A DNA stretch of 64,000 nucleotides, taken from contig JARDYH010000003.1 of NCBI GenBank assembly GCA_029215795.1, forward strand, positions 14,521,001-14,585,000. Direction: 5' to 3'. How positions within the stretch are numbered: the first letter of the stretch is position 1; each line of letters starts with the position of its first letter. This document shows positions 1 to 11,640 of this stretch, one piece after another. Below the pieces are notes generated by a model. That model saw only the letters and a list, made by a program, of their open reading frames with translations, did no database searches and was not told the origin of the DNA. This DNA comes from Anniella stebbinsi (taxonomy: Eukaryota > Chordata > Lepidosauria > Squamata > Anniellidae). The position numbers and the translations under genes were made by a program.

Positions 1-254
1 TTCTGGCAGGCATATCCAGTGGAATTTTAGAATGTTTTTTTAAGGATGTTTTTTATGATGTTTTATTGCTATTTTAATAATGTGTCCCATGTTTTTAATC
101 AGTTTTATGTATTTTATCATATTTTATATTTACTGTTGTTCCCAGCCTCAATCTAAATGGAGAGGTATCCAACATGGCTCTTCCAATTCACCTGCATTTT
201 GGGCGTGAGGGTGAGTATGGGGACTGTCCCGATGAATGCCTGCACTTCAGAATT
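1..254. other. T-rich LINE-tail-like sequence and unassigned flank
   Basis: The first 140 bases carry TTTTATGATGTTTTATTGC-type words found in L2-like 3' ends (compare 14740-14880). 207-254 belongs to the repeat also at 998-1067. Confidence 0.45.
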
Positions 255-462
255 TACCACACCACCACTGTAAGGCGATGTTTGGTGCATATCACATTAT
301 TTGTCCATCCAGGCCAATATTGTCTACTCTGCTCTGACTTCCAGCAGTCTTGTTGAGTTTTACAGGAAGAAGTGCTTTCTATCACCTGCAACCTGATGCT
401 TTGTAATTGGAGCTGCCCAGGAATTGAACCTGAGGCCTTCAGCATGCAAAGCAGATGCCAAG
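255..462 (-). mobile_element. tRNA-derived SINE (lizard type)
   Basis: Minus strand: GGCATCTGCTTTGCATGCTG AAGGCCTCAGGTTCAATTCC TGGGCAGC, CAGGTTGCAGGTGATAGAAA, then GGAAGTCAGAGCAGAGTAGA CAATATTGGCC. Box A is truncated. Confidence 0.8.
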
Positions 463-606
463 GAGTTATTGTCAGTCCTTGTGCAAGTAAGGCCAACTTT
501 GATTGCAGTGAGGGTTATTCACATTTAAGTCTTCATAGGAATGGCAGCCTAAAGCTTAGAGAGAGGGGTTTACTCAAGGCAAAGGCCTGGTGCTTTCATT
601 TAAAGC

Positions 607-1075
607 CCTAAGCACAGTGGTGTAGTGGAGCCAAGGCTTGCAGGGACACAACACCAGGACTTTTTTTATTTGCAGGGCCAGAGACGTTGATATCATCTGC
701 CACCCCGTTGCTCCCTCTGAGCTTAGTTGAAATATTCAGAGGAGCTGGGAGAAAATGAATTTTCCCTGCAACATTATAACGATCCTTCATGTAATATAAG
801 CTATTTTGAGGTGCCTTGGTCATGAGTGCAATTTGGGGGGCGGTAGAAAGATGGGAAATAAATACATAAATTAAAGAATTGCATGAGCATTTGAGAACCA
901 TTAGTTTTTCAAAGGACCTACTCCTAGCAGATGAAAACTTCTAGAACTGGTTTGTTCATATGAATCAACACAGCTGCCTGCAATTTTGGACTCTCCTTGG
1001 GGGGGTGGCTATGGGGACTGTCATGATGAGCGTCTGCACTTCCAAATTGACCACTGCATTGCTGCCTAAACAATA
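607..1075 (+). repeat. direct-repeat family, copy 1
   Basis: GGACTTTTTTTATTTGCAGG..GAATTTTCCCTGCAACATT..TTCTAGAACTGGTTTGTTCA..CACAGCTGCCTGCAATTTTG GACTC. A 70-bp piece at 998-1067 (GGCTATGGGGACTGTCATGA) also recurs at 211-275. Confidence 0.8.
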
Positions 1076-1419
1076 TGAAGTCTGGCTATTTATAGGATGG
1101 ACTTCTTCAGAATAAGCCTATCCATCCCGAGATCACTTTTAGAAGCCTTTCTCTGGGTATCCTGGCTGTATAAGGTGGAAGCAGATGGCACAAAAGGTAT
1201 TCTTGGTGGTGACCTCACATTTACAGTGTGGTAGGGGGCAGGGCTGTTGCCGGAGGCAAAGGACAAAATGGCATCCTTTGCCTCAAAAGTCAGCTAGAAT
1301 GACAGTTGAATGTTCTTCAACACTGGTGATGGGACAGCATCCTCCATTTCACCTTAGAGCACCATGCTAGTTTAGGAGGTGCAGGGCAAGCTGCATGGAA
1401 CACACAGCTCTGTCTTCAT

Positions 1420-1487
1420 AGGAACATAAGAAGCGGCTTTATTTGGAGTCAGGCCATTGGCCATCTAAGCCCAGTATTGTCAACTGT
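1420..1487 (-). mobile_element. tRNA SINE 3' end fragment
   Basis: AGGAACATAAGAAGCGGCTT..GAGTCAGGCCATTGGCCATC TAAGCCCAGTATTGTCAAC matches the complement of the SINE 3' end. Confidence 0.75.
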
Positions 1488-1941
1488 CGTGTCCGAGGTG
1501 TAGATCACCAGGTCTTTCCTAGGAAACCAGCCAGCAAAACCCTTATCTGTCCTTCCTGGGAATGCAGCTAGTAGAGACGATCTGGGTTGCTCAGCAGCGA
1601 GAGATTAACTCCTGAAGAGTGCCGAATTGTCACAGCTCACACAGCGAGACTCCAAAGTCCAAAATCCAGAGTCCAAATCAAGGGTCGAAGCCAGAGAGAG
1701 TCCACGAGCTAGGAGCAAGGATCAGGCAGTGAAGCTAGCCACCTCAAATTGGTTGTTCCCAGCAAGGAAATGCCTCTCACTGAGACTTTTATGCAGCGTC
1801 TCAGCCTGGATCCACCCATCCCCAGCTGTGTCTTATTCCTGAGCCTGTCCTCAGCTAGCTATTAAGGTCAGTGTCCACCGTGCTGCGTTTCTGCAGTCGC
1901 AGACTTCTTCTTGCCGGCCAGACTTGCTCTGCATGCCTCAG

Positions 1942-2165
1942 TCACCTTCTTTCCCAAGGACAGGGTGGACGACTCTCTTTGGACTCATAATCTGCTTCGT
2001 TGGAGACAGGAGGTAGAGAAGGATGACTTTCCTGGGGCTTCTCTGAGGGACCTGCCTCCTCTGCTGCATGGCCCCTCTCTTCCTGCAACGCTGCCTCCGG
2101 CAGGTCCTGAAGAAAAGGAGAATCTGCAGCCTCCTCAGATGAAGATTCCTCAAGAGGGGCCATGA
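1942..2165 (-). repeat. coding-like Ser/Glu-rich repeat, copy 1
   Basis: From the ATG at 2164-2162 the frame reads MAPLEESSSEEAADSPFLQD, then more Glu/Pro/Ser residues, ending about 1942. No domain recognised; it continues a SINE frame, so it is probably repeat-derived. Similar start at 15090 (MPPLEEFFE). Confidence 0.5.
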
Positions 2166-2312
2166 CAACAACACTGACTGGCAGTGGTTCTCCCAAGGTT
2201 TCAGACAGCAGGTTTTCCAGCCTTACCTGGACAAGCCGGGGATCAAACTTGGGCCTTTCTGCATGCATAGCAAGTGCTCTACCACTGGACTACAGCTTCT
2301 CCCCAATCATAC
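2162..2312 (-). mobile_element. tRNA-derived SINE (lizard type)
   Basis: Minus strand: GCTGTAGTCCAGTGGTAGAG CACTTGC (box A), CCCAAGTTTGATCCC (box B), CTGTCTGAAACCTTGGGAGA ACCACTGCCAGTCAGTG. Continues directly into the coding-like repeat at 1942. Confidence 0.85.
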
Positions 2313-2379
2313 AGAGGAGCAGCCAAGGGGCTGCTGCTGCCCCCACCACATCACCTATCATCTGCCACCTGAGGTGACT

Positions 2380-2770
2380 GCCTCCCTTTGCCTAATGATA
2401 GGGCTGGCCCTGAAGTGGAGCAAGGACAGGACTTTTTTATTAGCAGGGACAATGATATCCTCTGACTTCCCCCAGCCCCTTAGGCTTCCCATTCCCTCTG
2501 AGCTCAGCTGCCATCCTCCCAGTAGCTGGGGAAGAAATGGATTTTCCCAGCAACAATGGGTTGTTCCCTGTTGTAATGCAAAGTTATTTGGGGTGGCTTC
2601 CTCTTCAATGGGCAGTTAAGACCCATTTGCTGTACAAAAAAACTGCTCCTGATGGAGGTGAGAACTACTAGAACTGGTTTGTTGGTATGGATTGACACAG
2701 CTGCCTGCTTTTTTGGACTCTTGGGGGCATGGCCAGGGCTGCAGTTGCCATTCATCAGCCATTCTTGGGC
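2380..2770 (+). repeat. direct-repeat family, copy 2
   Basis: GGACTTTTTTATTAGCAGGG..ATCCTCTGACTTCCCC..GGATTTTCCCAGCAAC..CTACTAGAACTGGTTTGTTG..CACAGCTGCCTGC..GGACTCTTGGGGGCATGGCC. Follows 607-1075 block by block. Confidence 0.8.
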
Positions 2771-3930
2771 ACTAGCACAATCTTTGCAATGGTGACCCAA
2801 TAAAATACTGGCCCCACTGACAACAGTGACAAATGAACCCATTGTGGGTTCTTTCCCCGTCCCTGCACATGGTGGTTGGTCAACCACAATTTACATAATT
2901 ACCTGCACTGCAGCATGGGTTGCCATATTGTCTGAACCCGGTTGGAGCTGATGCGGTTGCATCTTAGGGCTTGGCTGTAAACAATGAATTTTGTGGTCTG
3001 GAAGTATGTAGGTATGTATACTGGTCTCTAGGTTTCTGACATAGTGTGGTGGTTATATGACTATTATGTAGATGTACTGCTGTATTCAGAAAGTGGACCT
3101 GTAGCGTGCATTGCTGTAGGCTTAGGTTGATGGCAGGTGAAAATTACTGAAGTCCTGGTGGAATTCAGGGTGTCCAGGTTCGCCTAGTTTGTGTATTTGG
3201 GGTGTCTAGGTTCACCTGGTTTGTGTATTTGCTCATGTACATCTGTGGACATATCCTTTCAAATGTCAACACAACTGCTCAGCGAACTTTATCCTCACAA
3301 AGACCTGGGACAAATGCAAGAAGAGGTGTGTTTTAGGCTGGTTCTGTTAGTGTTGATGTCACCAAATCTGTTTTTCCCCTTTAAATTTACAAATTACAAA
3401 CACTCAAGATACAAAAGGAAAAGAACAAGCAAATGTCTCCAAATCCTGTGCAGTCAAGATATGCTGTATGTCAAAAGACGTTTGGTGAATATCCCAAGTT
3501 TTACGATGGAGGTGCAACTCTGCAAAGTATCTTGAAACAGCACTAATGGAACGCGAACTCAGAGAAAAACCGCAAGCATATTTATCTATGCGTGGGAAGA
3601 GAGCATTTGAAAGGCTTTCCCAGTTATAAAGGAACACATGTATACAGCCCAGAGTGAAATCATCGTCAATGCCACAATTCTTTCCTTTCTCCATGGTGGC
3701 AGAGAAATCCGTGGCTCAGCCCAGAACAATTGACTTCCCTGGTCTGAGGGAGCTGACAGAAAACCTGCAGCTGCAGTTCTAGAAACTGATGTGTGTTTTT
3801 TTTAAATAAAATACAACTAGAAACTGATACTTTGTTTGTATGAACATCCAGCAATAGCAGCTGTGGAACAGAACCGATCTGGTGCAATCTGGTTTTGTAA
3901 TGGATGGGAAGCATGTCATTATAACGATGG
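2771..3930. other. intergenic, nothing recognised
   Basis: A tandem GGTGTCCAGGTTCGCCTAGT / GGTGTCTAGGTTCACCTGGT TTGTGTATTTG pair (3169-3231) is visible; otherwise unassigned. Confidence 0.55.
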
Positions 3931-4283
3931 AATTTGCTGCTACAAGATGTGGTGGCAGCCACCAATTTGAATGGCTTTAAAAGAGAATTTGACAAATGGC
4001 AGTGCAATGCTATCAAATCTACTCGGAGGGAGGCCCCACGGAGTTCAGTGGGGTTTAATCCCAGGTAAATTGGCATAGGTTTACAGCCTTAATGGAGAAG
4101 GCTATCAGTAGCTACTACTCATAATGGTGATATGTTACCTCCAGGATCAATAGCAGGAAGGGGGCATTGTTCTGATGCCCTGGTTTTTGGTTTCCCAGAG
4201 GCATTAGTTGGCCACTGGGAGAAACAGGCAGCTGGACTAGAAAGGCGTTTGGCTTGATCCAACAGGGCTCTTCTAATGTTCTT
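3931..4283 (+). mobile_element. CR1-type LINE 3' end split by a short repeat
   Basis: ACAAGATGTGGTGGCAGCCA CCAATTTGAATGGC..GAATTTGACAAATGG, an insert at 4000-4090, then AATGGAGAAGGCTATCAGTA GCTAC..GGCCACTGGGAGAAACAGGC..CAGGGCTCTTCTAATGTTCT. The LINE continues exactly across the insert. Confidence 0.85.
4000..4090. mobile_element. short repeat inserted in the LINE
   Basis: CGGAGTTCAGTGGGGTTTAA TCCCAGGTAAATTGGCATAG GTTTACAGCC. Flanked by AATGG on both sides (3995-3999, 4091-4095), so a target duplication can be read. Confidence 0.75.
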
Positions 4284-4292
4284 AATGTGCTA

Positions 4293-5571
4293 TTGCCTTT
4301 TTCCTATCGACACTTTATTTGCAGCAGGCTTATTCATATTGGTTTATAGGGATCTGTGAAATATATTGTTGCATGTTAATTGTTCCTCCAAGCGGTGCAA
4401 AATTCCAGGGGCAACACACTTGGATTTAGCTCCCTTTGGATGAAAGAACAGAGGAGAGTTACAGTGTCTTTATATTTGCTTTATTATATACAAGCAGAAG
4501 GTAAATGGGGGCAAAGAGGCACTCCTACAAGACAATGGATTCTCCAGAGAGCAACTTAGGCAGCCTACCACTGTGTCACTAGTTGAATCCTTGGAATCTC
4601 TAGTTGTTGTTTTTTAAAAATGGATAAAAGCAGTAAGAGATGACAACAGGGCCGGCCCAACCATTGGGCAGAGCGAGGCAACTGCTTCAGGTGGGAAATC
4701 TTGGGCTTTAGCCTCCCAGTCATTCCCCTCTCTTGGAGGGCAGCTTGTCCTGCACCCCCTAAACTAGCCTGCTGCATTCAGGTGTTATGGCAGATGCTGG
4801 CTTGTTGCCAGAGTTGTAGTAAGATTCACCTGCCAGGGCAGTTGGCTTCTATAGGTGGAATGGAGCAGGGCACCATTTTGTCTTTTGCCTCAGGCAGCAA
4901 AATTGTCTTGATCCAGCCCTAGCTGGGGAAGTTCTTGGCTTGAGATCCTAGGAAGCCACTGCTTGTCACAGTAATACTAGGTTAGACATATAAGCAGTCC
5001 TGGTTTAAAAGCAGCTCCAATCAGAGTGGTAATGGGTTGGCAGAGCAAGTTCATAATGAATCACACAAGGAGTGACAACTACTTTCCATGGTGAGCTAAC
5101 TGTTCACAGTCTCTATTAAGCTAAAGACCGATGGTGTCAAATCTGCCTATAAATTTCAACTCAGCAGCTTCATGTTGGAATCACCTTTTGAAACCTTTTT
5201 GCTAAAATATGGCAGCTTCCAAGTCTGTTGATGGATGTCCAGGCCCGGAGGTTGCGTTATCACTTTTAAGGTCTGATTTGTATCCTTTTATTCTTTTTTA
5301 CACGCCTTTAACATGGAAGTTTTTAGTGCGTAGGCATAGGTCTCATACCAAGGTTCAAAATATGTCTGGATCACCACTTACCACCACTTTGAAAAAAATA
5401 TTTTAAGGAATAGGATGATGACACGCAACTGGGTGGACCTGCTAGTCTGTAGTGTACGGTTGGCCTAAGGCTCTCTGGTTTTGTTTTGAATTCCAAACTC
5501 CATCTTGGAAGGCAAAATTGAATCATCCTTCTCAATTGGCCTGAATGCCCAGAGACATTCATAATCTTCAT
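4293..5571. other. intergenic, nothing recognised
   Basis: No frame, transposon end or simple repeat that I can support; a GCAAAATTGTCTTGATCCAG-type repeat word near 4895 hints at old repeats. Confidence 0.5.
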
Positions 5572-5720
5572 CATAGAATCATAGAATAGTAGAACTGGAA
5601 GGGGCCTATAAGGCCATCGAGTCCAACCCCCTGCTCAATGCAGGAATCTACTTTAAAGCATCCCTGACAGATGGTTGTCCAGATGCCTCTTGAATGTCTT
5701 TAATGTGGGAGAGCCATCTT
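5572..5720 (-). mobile_element. CR1-type LINE 3' end
   Basis: ATCATAGAATCATAGAATAG, GAACTGGAAGGGGCCTATAA, GGCCATCGAGTCCAACCCCC TGCTCAATGCAGGAATC and AGATGGTTGTCCAGATGCCT. Complement of the CR1 tail, about 150 bp. Confidence 0.88.
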
Positions 5721-5759
5721 TTGTAGCCTGGCCTTTCTTCCACGTCCTATTTTTTTTAT

Positions 5760-5960
5760 TAATCCTTTTTTATTTTCAGGTCATTTCTAAGCAGCATTTT
5801 TATCCCACTCAGCCAGAAGGCTCCCAGGGACTCTTACATATAGTCAATGAAAACGGTCCCTGCCTGCACACTTACAGTTTCAAAGAACATGACATGAAAA
5901 GAGCATGGGGAAGGAAGAGGGGGAAATAAGTGTCCTTTCAGCAGGGCTGGTGGGATGGTC
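5760..5960. repeat. repeat fragment (GGTCCCTGCCTGCACACTTA)
   Basis: A piece with this word and GAACATGACATGAAAAGAG..GGGGAAGGAAGAGGG is a widespread lizard repeat; a related piece lies at 17912-18040. Family unknown to me. Confidence 0.45.
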
Positions 5961-6087
5961 CTGGTCATCTCATCTCCCTCTGCTTCAGCCTGTTGGAATT
6001 GGGGGGGGGGGTTGTACAGCACTTAGCATACAGTTTAAAGCATGTATATAAAGAGCTACACTGTGCCTTAGCTCCTGGACATCTGGA

Positions 6088-6091
<4 letters not shown>

Positions 6092-6127
<36 letters not shown>

Positions 6128-6140
6128 CGTGCGTGTGTGT
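6092..6140. repeat. (GT)n microsatellite
   Basis: About 15 GT units and a GTGC-interrupted end. Confidence 0.98.
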
Positions 6141-6582
6141 AGCACCAGGGCTGAATGTTCTGCTGCTCCCCAACTCAGGACTCCAGTCATCTGGCAGGGA
6201 GGCAATACTAAACCGATCCTGAGCTGAAATGAATGTGTGGTTATTTGCTTCATTTGTGTGAGACCCTGATTTCCAATGAATGCTGTCCTTTTTCCTCTGG
6301 GTATTTCCTAACACCAAACATTGTGTCGGTTGAGTCCCAAGGGTGCCCTTTGGGCTGAACTCCCATCAGCCCAGCTAGTGGCCAATAGTCAGGAATGATG
6401 GGGAGTTGTCTTCTAAAATATCTGGACGGCACTAGAGTTGAGAATGTAGGGCTGCAGCCATCTGGACAAATCAGTTAAGCACACAAAAAAGGAGGATCCC
6501 ATAAGCAAGATCCTCAGCTTCTTGTGGGAAGGACAAGACACAAATATGAGTGCCAGAGCAGTGTAAGGGTTAGAGCAGACTC

Positions 6583-6695
6583 CTCCAACTTTCCAGATGT
6601 GTTGGGCTGAAACTCTCATCATTTCCAATCAACATGCTGGGTGAGAATTATGGAAATTGTATTCCCAAAACATCTGGAAGGCTGCAGGATGAGGA
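6583..6695. mobile_element. fold-back repeat (TTCCCCAACCT family)
   Basis: AACTTTCCAGATGTGTTGGG CTGAAACTCTCATC, then AAAACATCTGGAAGGCTGCAGG. A second decayed copy lies at 6345-6435 (CCCATCAGCCCAGCTAGTGG). Confidence 0.7.
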
Positions 6696-6827
6696 AGGGT
6701 GGGTTAGAGGGTTGGACATAAGCAGAGGAAACCATGTATGCAGGACAGAGCTTTGTGGAGCAACTGTGGGACAAAAAGTGTGGGGTAATACAATGAACTA
6801 GACTAGTAGTAACACCTGCACTGAACA

Positions 6828-6862
6828 CCCTGATGACCCTTCCAACCCTAGAATTCTGTGAC
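6828..6862 (+). mobile_element. CR1-type LINE 3' end, very short
   Basis: CTGATGACCCTTCCAACCCT AGAATTCTGTG matches the last 30 bases of CR1. Confidence 0.6.
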
Positions 6863-7387
6863 TAACAACCATGCACTCCTTTGCCACTGCATGTTAACTA
6901 TTGCACACACAGGCCATCTTACACCATATATGTGGGATCTCCTAGAATTTTCCATGTCGCACATGGATCTGTCTGTTACCACTATGTGTAAATTGGATCC
7001 CTTACACTGCCTTTATGGTGTCAGGTTTCTTCCCAGGCATTTGAAATTGGCCCTTGTCAGCAGCCCTGAACTCGCAGTGACCCTATCCATCACGCTGGCT
7101 TGACTCCGTCTACACACATTAGCGTGCGAAACTCATGACTGGTTTGGATTTTATTCAAGAGGAGGAGCAATAGCAGATTTACATGCTAACCGCTATAGTA
7201 AAGAGTGCCTTGAGACTTTACCCACATATCTTGAAGCTGTTAAGAACAGAATGAAAAGAGGAAAACTAATCCATATTGCAAGCTCACAGATAATCTAGAA
7301 GTAGTACACACACACTCAAGCACACACAAAGAGTGAGAAAATATAGCTTTTCTGTGCAGCCATCTTCAAAATAGCATGAAGGCTACA

Positions 7388-7472
7388 ATTCTACACACAC
7401 TTACTTGGGAGTAAGTCCTAGTGCACTCAGAGGAGATTACTTCTGAGTAGAACAATATCAGATTGCATTGTA
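7388..7472. mobile_element. short repeat (GGGAGTAAGT type)
   Basis: ACACACACTTACTTGGGAGT AAGTCCTAGTGCACTCAG..TTACTTCTGAGTAGAAC. Also at 12086-12150 and nested at 4000-4090. Very common in squamates. Confidence 0.7.
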
Positions 7473-8149
7473 GAAGTTCTCACCAATGAATAAATGTTCT
7501 AAATGGGGGAGACGGTTTTTAAAGACCAGCTTTAAAAAACAAACAAACTCACAATATATTTTATATGATGAAGTATTTTGATATGCTTTGCTTTCAAAAT
7601 AAGAACATTATCTTCACGTTTTTGCTTGCATGGAATAAAAGCAGTATTTTCATTTAATGTATTTATTTACTTTACTGCAAACGATCTCTTTTCAAAACCC
7701 ACTTTAAAATGTCCCTTCCTAAAATCATGTGTGTTTCTATGTTTTCATCTGTTTTGTTACAGCTAATCAGCAACCCACTGTGATAACATTTTATTCTTAA
7801 AAGGTTTATCATCCTCAGTTTTGTAGCTGATAAAATTTCTTGCTTTACTCTAGTCTGAAAGTGTAGCTGTGTTCATCCTCCTCCACTGTGAGAAAAAGCA
7901 CAGAGAGAGATAACACTAAAGAGATGAAAATTTGCCACTAAGTGATGCTCATGACTTCCTTCGGAGAAAAACGGCCACATATATTTTACTGTCCCTGACA
8001 AACTGCAAGCTATTTAGAACCAACCTTTATATCTCTGTGTGTGAGAGTGAGTGTACGTATGTATACACACATATGTTTAGCCTTTCAAATGCTGAACTAG
8101 TCCAGATTTGGTTAGTGAAGACAGGATTGGCCAGCAGATAATAAGAATA

Positions 8150-8340
8150 AGAATAATATTTATTTATAACCCACCTCTCCCTCTGGATCGAGGCAGGGAA
8201 CAACAAAAAATATAAAACACAAAAACCACAAAATAGTTGAGATATTAAAAACAAATAAAAACCAATACATCATTAAAAACATCTTAAAATTCAACTGGAT
8301 AGGCCTGCCGGAAGATTGCATCTTTGTGCCCTTTGTGATG
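8150..8340 (-). mobile_element. LINE-like 3' tail fragment
   Basis: AATAATATTTATTTATAACC CACCTCTCCCTCTGGATC, followed by AAAATATAAAACAC-type words, the order seen in the minus-oriented repeats at 15350 and 36410. Confidence 0.6.
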
Positions 8341-8539
8341 AGACACACATGGCTGCAGAGCGAAGGAAGGAGGAGTAGGACTGTTCTCCTAGTTCCCAGC
8401 ATAGTTCCAACACACCAGCAACCCACTGGTTCTCCCTGACATGGCCTAGCTATACAAGCTTCCAGGTTAGGTCTGGCAGTCTTTGCTTGGGCAACAACCA
8501 CATTCTGGCCTTGCGCAATGGGTTTCCAAATCTTCTGGA

Positions 8540-8567
8540 TAATAATAATAATAATAATAATAATAAT
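8540..8567. repeat. (AAT)n microsatellite with LINE-like tail
   Basis: Nine AAT units, then TTTTTATTTATTACCCACCT CTCCCTCC, the complement of a LINE 3' tail; also seen at 8150-8200. Confidence 0.85.
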
Positions 8568-9004
8568 TTTTATTTATTACCCACCTCTCCCTCCCTCCGG
8601 AAGTCCTTCTGACTTCCTTGGTTTACCTGTCGTCTTTATTTTTGTTCCCTGTTACATGCTCATTTCCTGTCCCAGTTTCCTTGGCTCACCCATTCCTCAG
8701 TTGAGAATTTGAAGCAGGATTGACCTTTCTAGGCTAGGATTATGCAGACCATGCCCAAGTCCTTCTTTGGCCTTCCTGTGGGATCTGTATCAGTTGGACT
8801 CCAGCCTGACTGCAATTTCTGTTCTGCTAGGACTCATGCTTTCCACAGTTCATGTTCATGGCTTGATAGGAGGACGGTGATACTAGTAGCAAGCTAAGCT
8901 CACTGCTGCAAGGTTCTGGTGTGGGTGGATGTTTCTGGAACGTTGGGAAAGATAACTGGATTTCCTATTCCCTATCTGCATGGAGTCTCCAAAACATATT
9001 ATTA

Positions 9005-9078
9005 TGGGATTATGGGTTGGGCTGGATGACCTCTAGGGGTACCTTCCAGTGCAATGATTCTTGACTCTTGATTCTTGT
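9005..9078 (+). mobile_element. CR1-type LINE 3' end fragment
   Basis: ATGGGTTGGGCTGGATGACC then TCTAGGGGTACCTTCCAGTG and tandem TTGACTC/TTGATTC words, the sense orientation of the CR1 tail. Confidence 0.75.
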
Positions 9079-10752
9079 AGCTGTGTAGGACCTGCCTAAG
9101 GCATAGTTGGTCAGAGCCTTGAATAAAATAATTATCCTGAGGAAAGCACACACACCAAACCTTCCTTTTGTTAGGGAGATTAGCTGATGGCTCTCAGAAG
9201 CTTTCATTAATAATGGCTAAAAAGATGACTAGAGACTCTTCTAGAAGAGGAGAGCTATTTTGCCCTTTTTCCACCCACCTTGTCCTTCTTTGGGGATGAT
9301 GGTGTGTGTGAATGTGTGTGAGAGCGACAGACAGACAGACAGACTGCAGTTTGGAGGAAGACAGACTTAGAAAAGGACAGAAACCTGAATTTGTTCTGGA
9401 AGCATCTTAGATTTCTGGCTGTTCCCTGAGAAATCTGATGAGGAAGTAATTTGTTTTCAGACATCTGTAGGACTGTTAAAGCTAGTGCTGTGCCAAAAAA
9501 TTCTCAACCGTGCTCTTGAAACAAAATTCAAAGGAGGAAAAAAAAATTCGGTAGAAATTCTCATGAGTTCAGTTCAGGGTTCTTGCACTTACTTACTTAT
9601 GAGGTTGCTGAGGAGTGGCCATGAATGTCTGTCTTTCATTGTCAATCATCTCTCTGACAGCCTGTAGCCTCCCTGGCTTTTCGCACTTCCTGCCCAGGGG
9701 AAGACATCACGAGATAATTCCTCCCATAGGGCTATTTCAGATCAGGAAGTGTAGACAGCCAGGGAGGCTTTGGAGCAATGGAGAAGTGTGTAATAGAAAG
9801 AAAACACACTGCACACTGGCTACTTCACAGTGATTACAAAAGTTCAAAAACGCCACCAAAAGATATTCGAAATAAATTATAAAATGCTCTGAGAATGAAA
9901 CAGAAAAATGGAAGCCTCTTTCATGGAGGAAGAAAACTTTGAGGAAATTGGAGGGCAGATTTTTGCCCAGCTCTTTCCTGGAGCGGGACACAACACTGCC
10001 CCCTTCATACCTGCATTGTGGAGGATGCAAATGGCAGCCAGGCAGCCAACACAATTGATGCTATTGCCAATTCTTGTGGAAGTGCAAAAAAAAAAAAAAA
10101 AAGTAAATACATAAAAACTGCTACAACTCCTGCCAATGGTGAGTCTTGCCTGTGAGAATCTGTTGGAGAATTTCTCCTTGCCCTGGAGAAATTCAGTGAA
10201 ATTGTCCTCCCAATTTCTCTGCCCACAAATAAGGTGGAGAATTTAGAGAGGCCCTTTGTGCATAGCTCTAGTTAAAGCTGTCCCTTAACTTGTATATTTG
10301 TAAATAGATGCGAATAATACAAAATACCATGAACCGCCTGTGACCTCTTTCCAAAGCAAAGCAAACCCTTGTAAGCATTGCATTGCTGAAACTTCTCACC
10401 ATTTAGAGAATCTCTCTCTCTGTGTGTAAGAGCATTTTGAACCAAGGCTACTGGCCAATTGTACAGCATTAAGCTTCCCCCCGCCCACCCCCTTCTCATG
10501 TGCCACCATGCTGGAATATTGTTCACTTCAGATGGACAGGACACCTTTTCTAGAAAGGTAAGCAGAGATGCTCACTGGTGTAATACTACCTCAAGAAGGT
10601 AGGTAGGTAGAAGATACAAGGCCACTGCTACCAATCTTCCACAATCCAGACGAGTACAATGTGCCACAATCACAAAACAAGAACTAGAAAAAGGAGCAGA
10701 ACCAATGACTCAAGCATGCGATCTCATCCACAGAACACACACCATCACAGTA

Positions 10753-10785
<33 letters not shown>

Positions 10786-11149
10786 GCATATTATCCAGGA
10801 ATTAAACGTTTGTAAAACAGGTACATTTTCCCAGCCTGTCTTCTAAGACTAGAAAAAAAATTACCCATTTCACAGATGGGAGTACAATCGCAGATTTTAA
10901 TTTTCTAAGCATTGCGGGTTAACCTAAAACCAAGTAAAAGGCTGATCACTGAGGCCCCAAGATAATAACAAGCTGGGTATGCTGGGCCCACTCTGAATTC
11001 CACCCCGGGGGGGGGGGGAATGGGGAGGCGTAATCGTTTGCCTGTAGTGAGGGTGAAACTTTTGCACCCTTCTACTATAAATCTGCACAAAACTTTTTTG
11101 CTTGCCAAAAGGAAAGTGTCGTGCTGGTGGAGGGTCATTTATCGATAAA
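9079..11149. other. intergenic, little recognised
   Basis: No gene. Contains poly-A (10086-10102), a C/G run near 11004-11018 and simple tracts; otherwise unassigned. Confidence 0.5.
10751..10787. repeat. (TG)n(TA)n microsatellite
   Basis: Six TG units followed by about ten TA units. Confidence 0.96.
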
Positions 11150-11640
11150 CGGTAGGGACGCTTCTCTCCCTGCTTTCCCAGACTATTTTTGAAACCAGTG
11201 ACAAAACACGACGTCCTCCTTTGTCAGCCGCTTGATGCGGCTGGCTGACAGTCATCCTTGCTCTATTGTGCTTCCTGCCCAGGCTGTAGCCGGAGCAGCT
11301 CCTGGGAGCCAATCTCCATTCCTATGCAGGGTGCCATGCTGTCAGCCATCAACACGCACCGGCTTTCATTTCTCAAGCTGCCTGGACAATAGTAAACAGC
11401 GGGAGGACAAAAGCGGATGGGGAGAGACGCAAACTGCTGGAAAAGCAGCAGCTGCAACGGCTGTTAAAAACCTCAGGGCCCCTTCAGCTTGGACTTCTTA
11501 TACAACCCCCGCGCCCACTTCACCCTCTGGCAGGCCCTCCATAGTTTTGCGGCCTTCGCTTCCAACGTGGCTAACCTTCTTGGAAAGAAGCTCAGAGCTT
11601 CTGTGTGATGGTAACAGGCAACAGGCAATATTTAAAAATA
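11150..11640. other. unassigned GC-moderate block in downstream flank
   Basis: Slightly richer in GC and CpG than surroundings. A 139-codon plus frame (11232-11651) covers it but shows no domain I know and no splice or codon evidence. Could be a single-copy conserved element or an old repeat. Confidence 0.3.
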
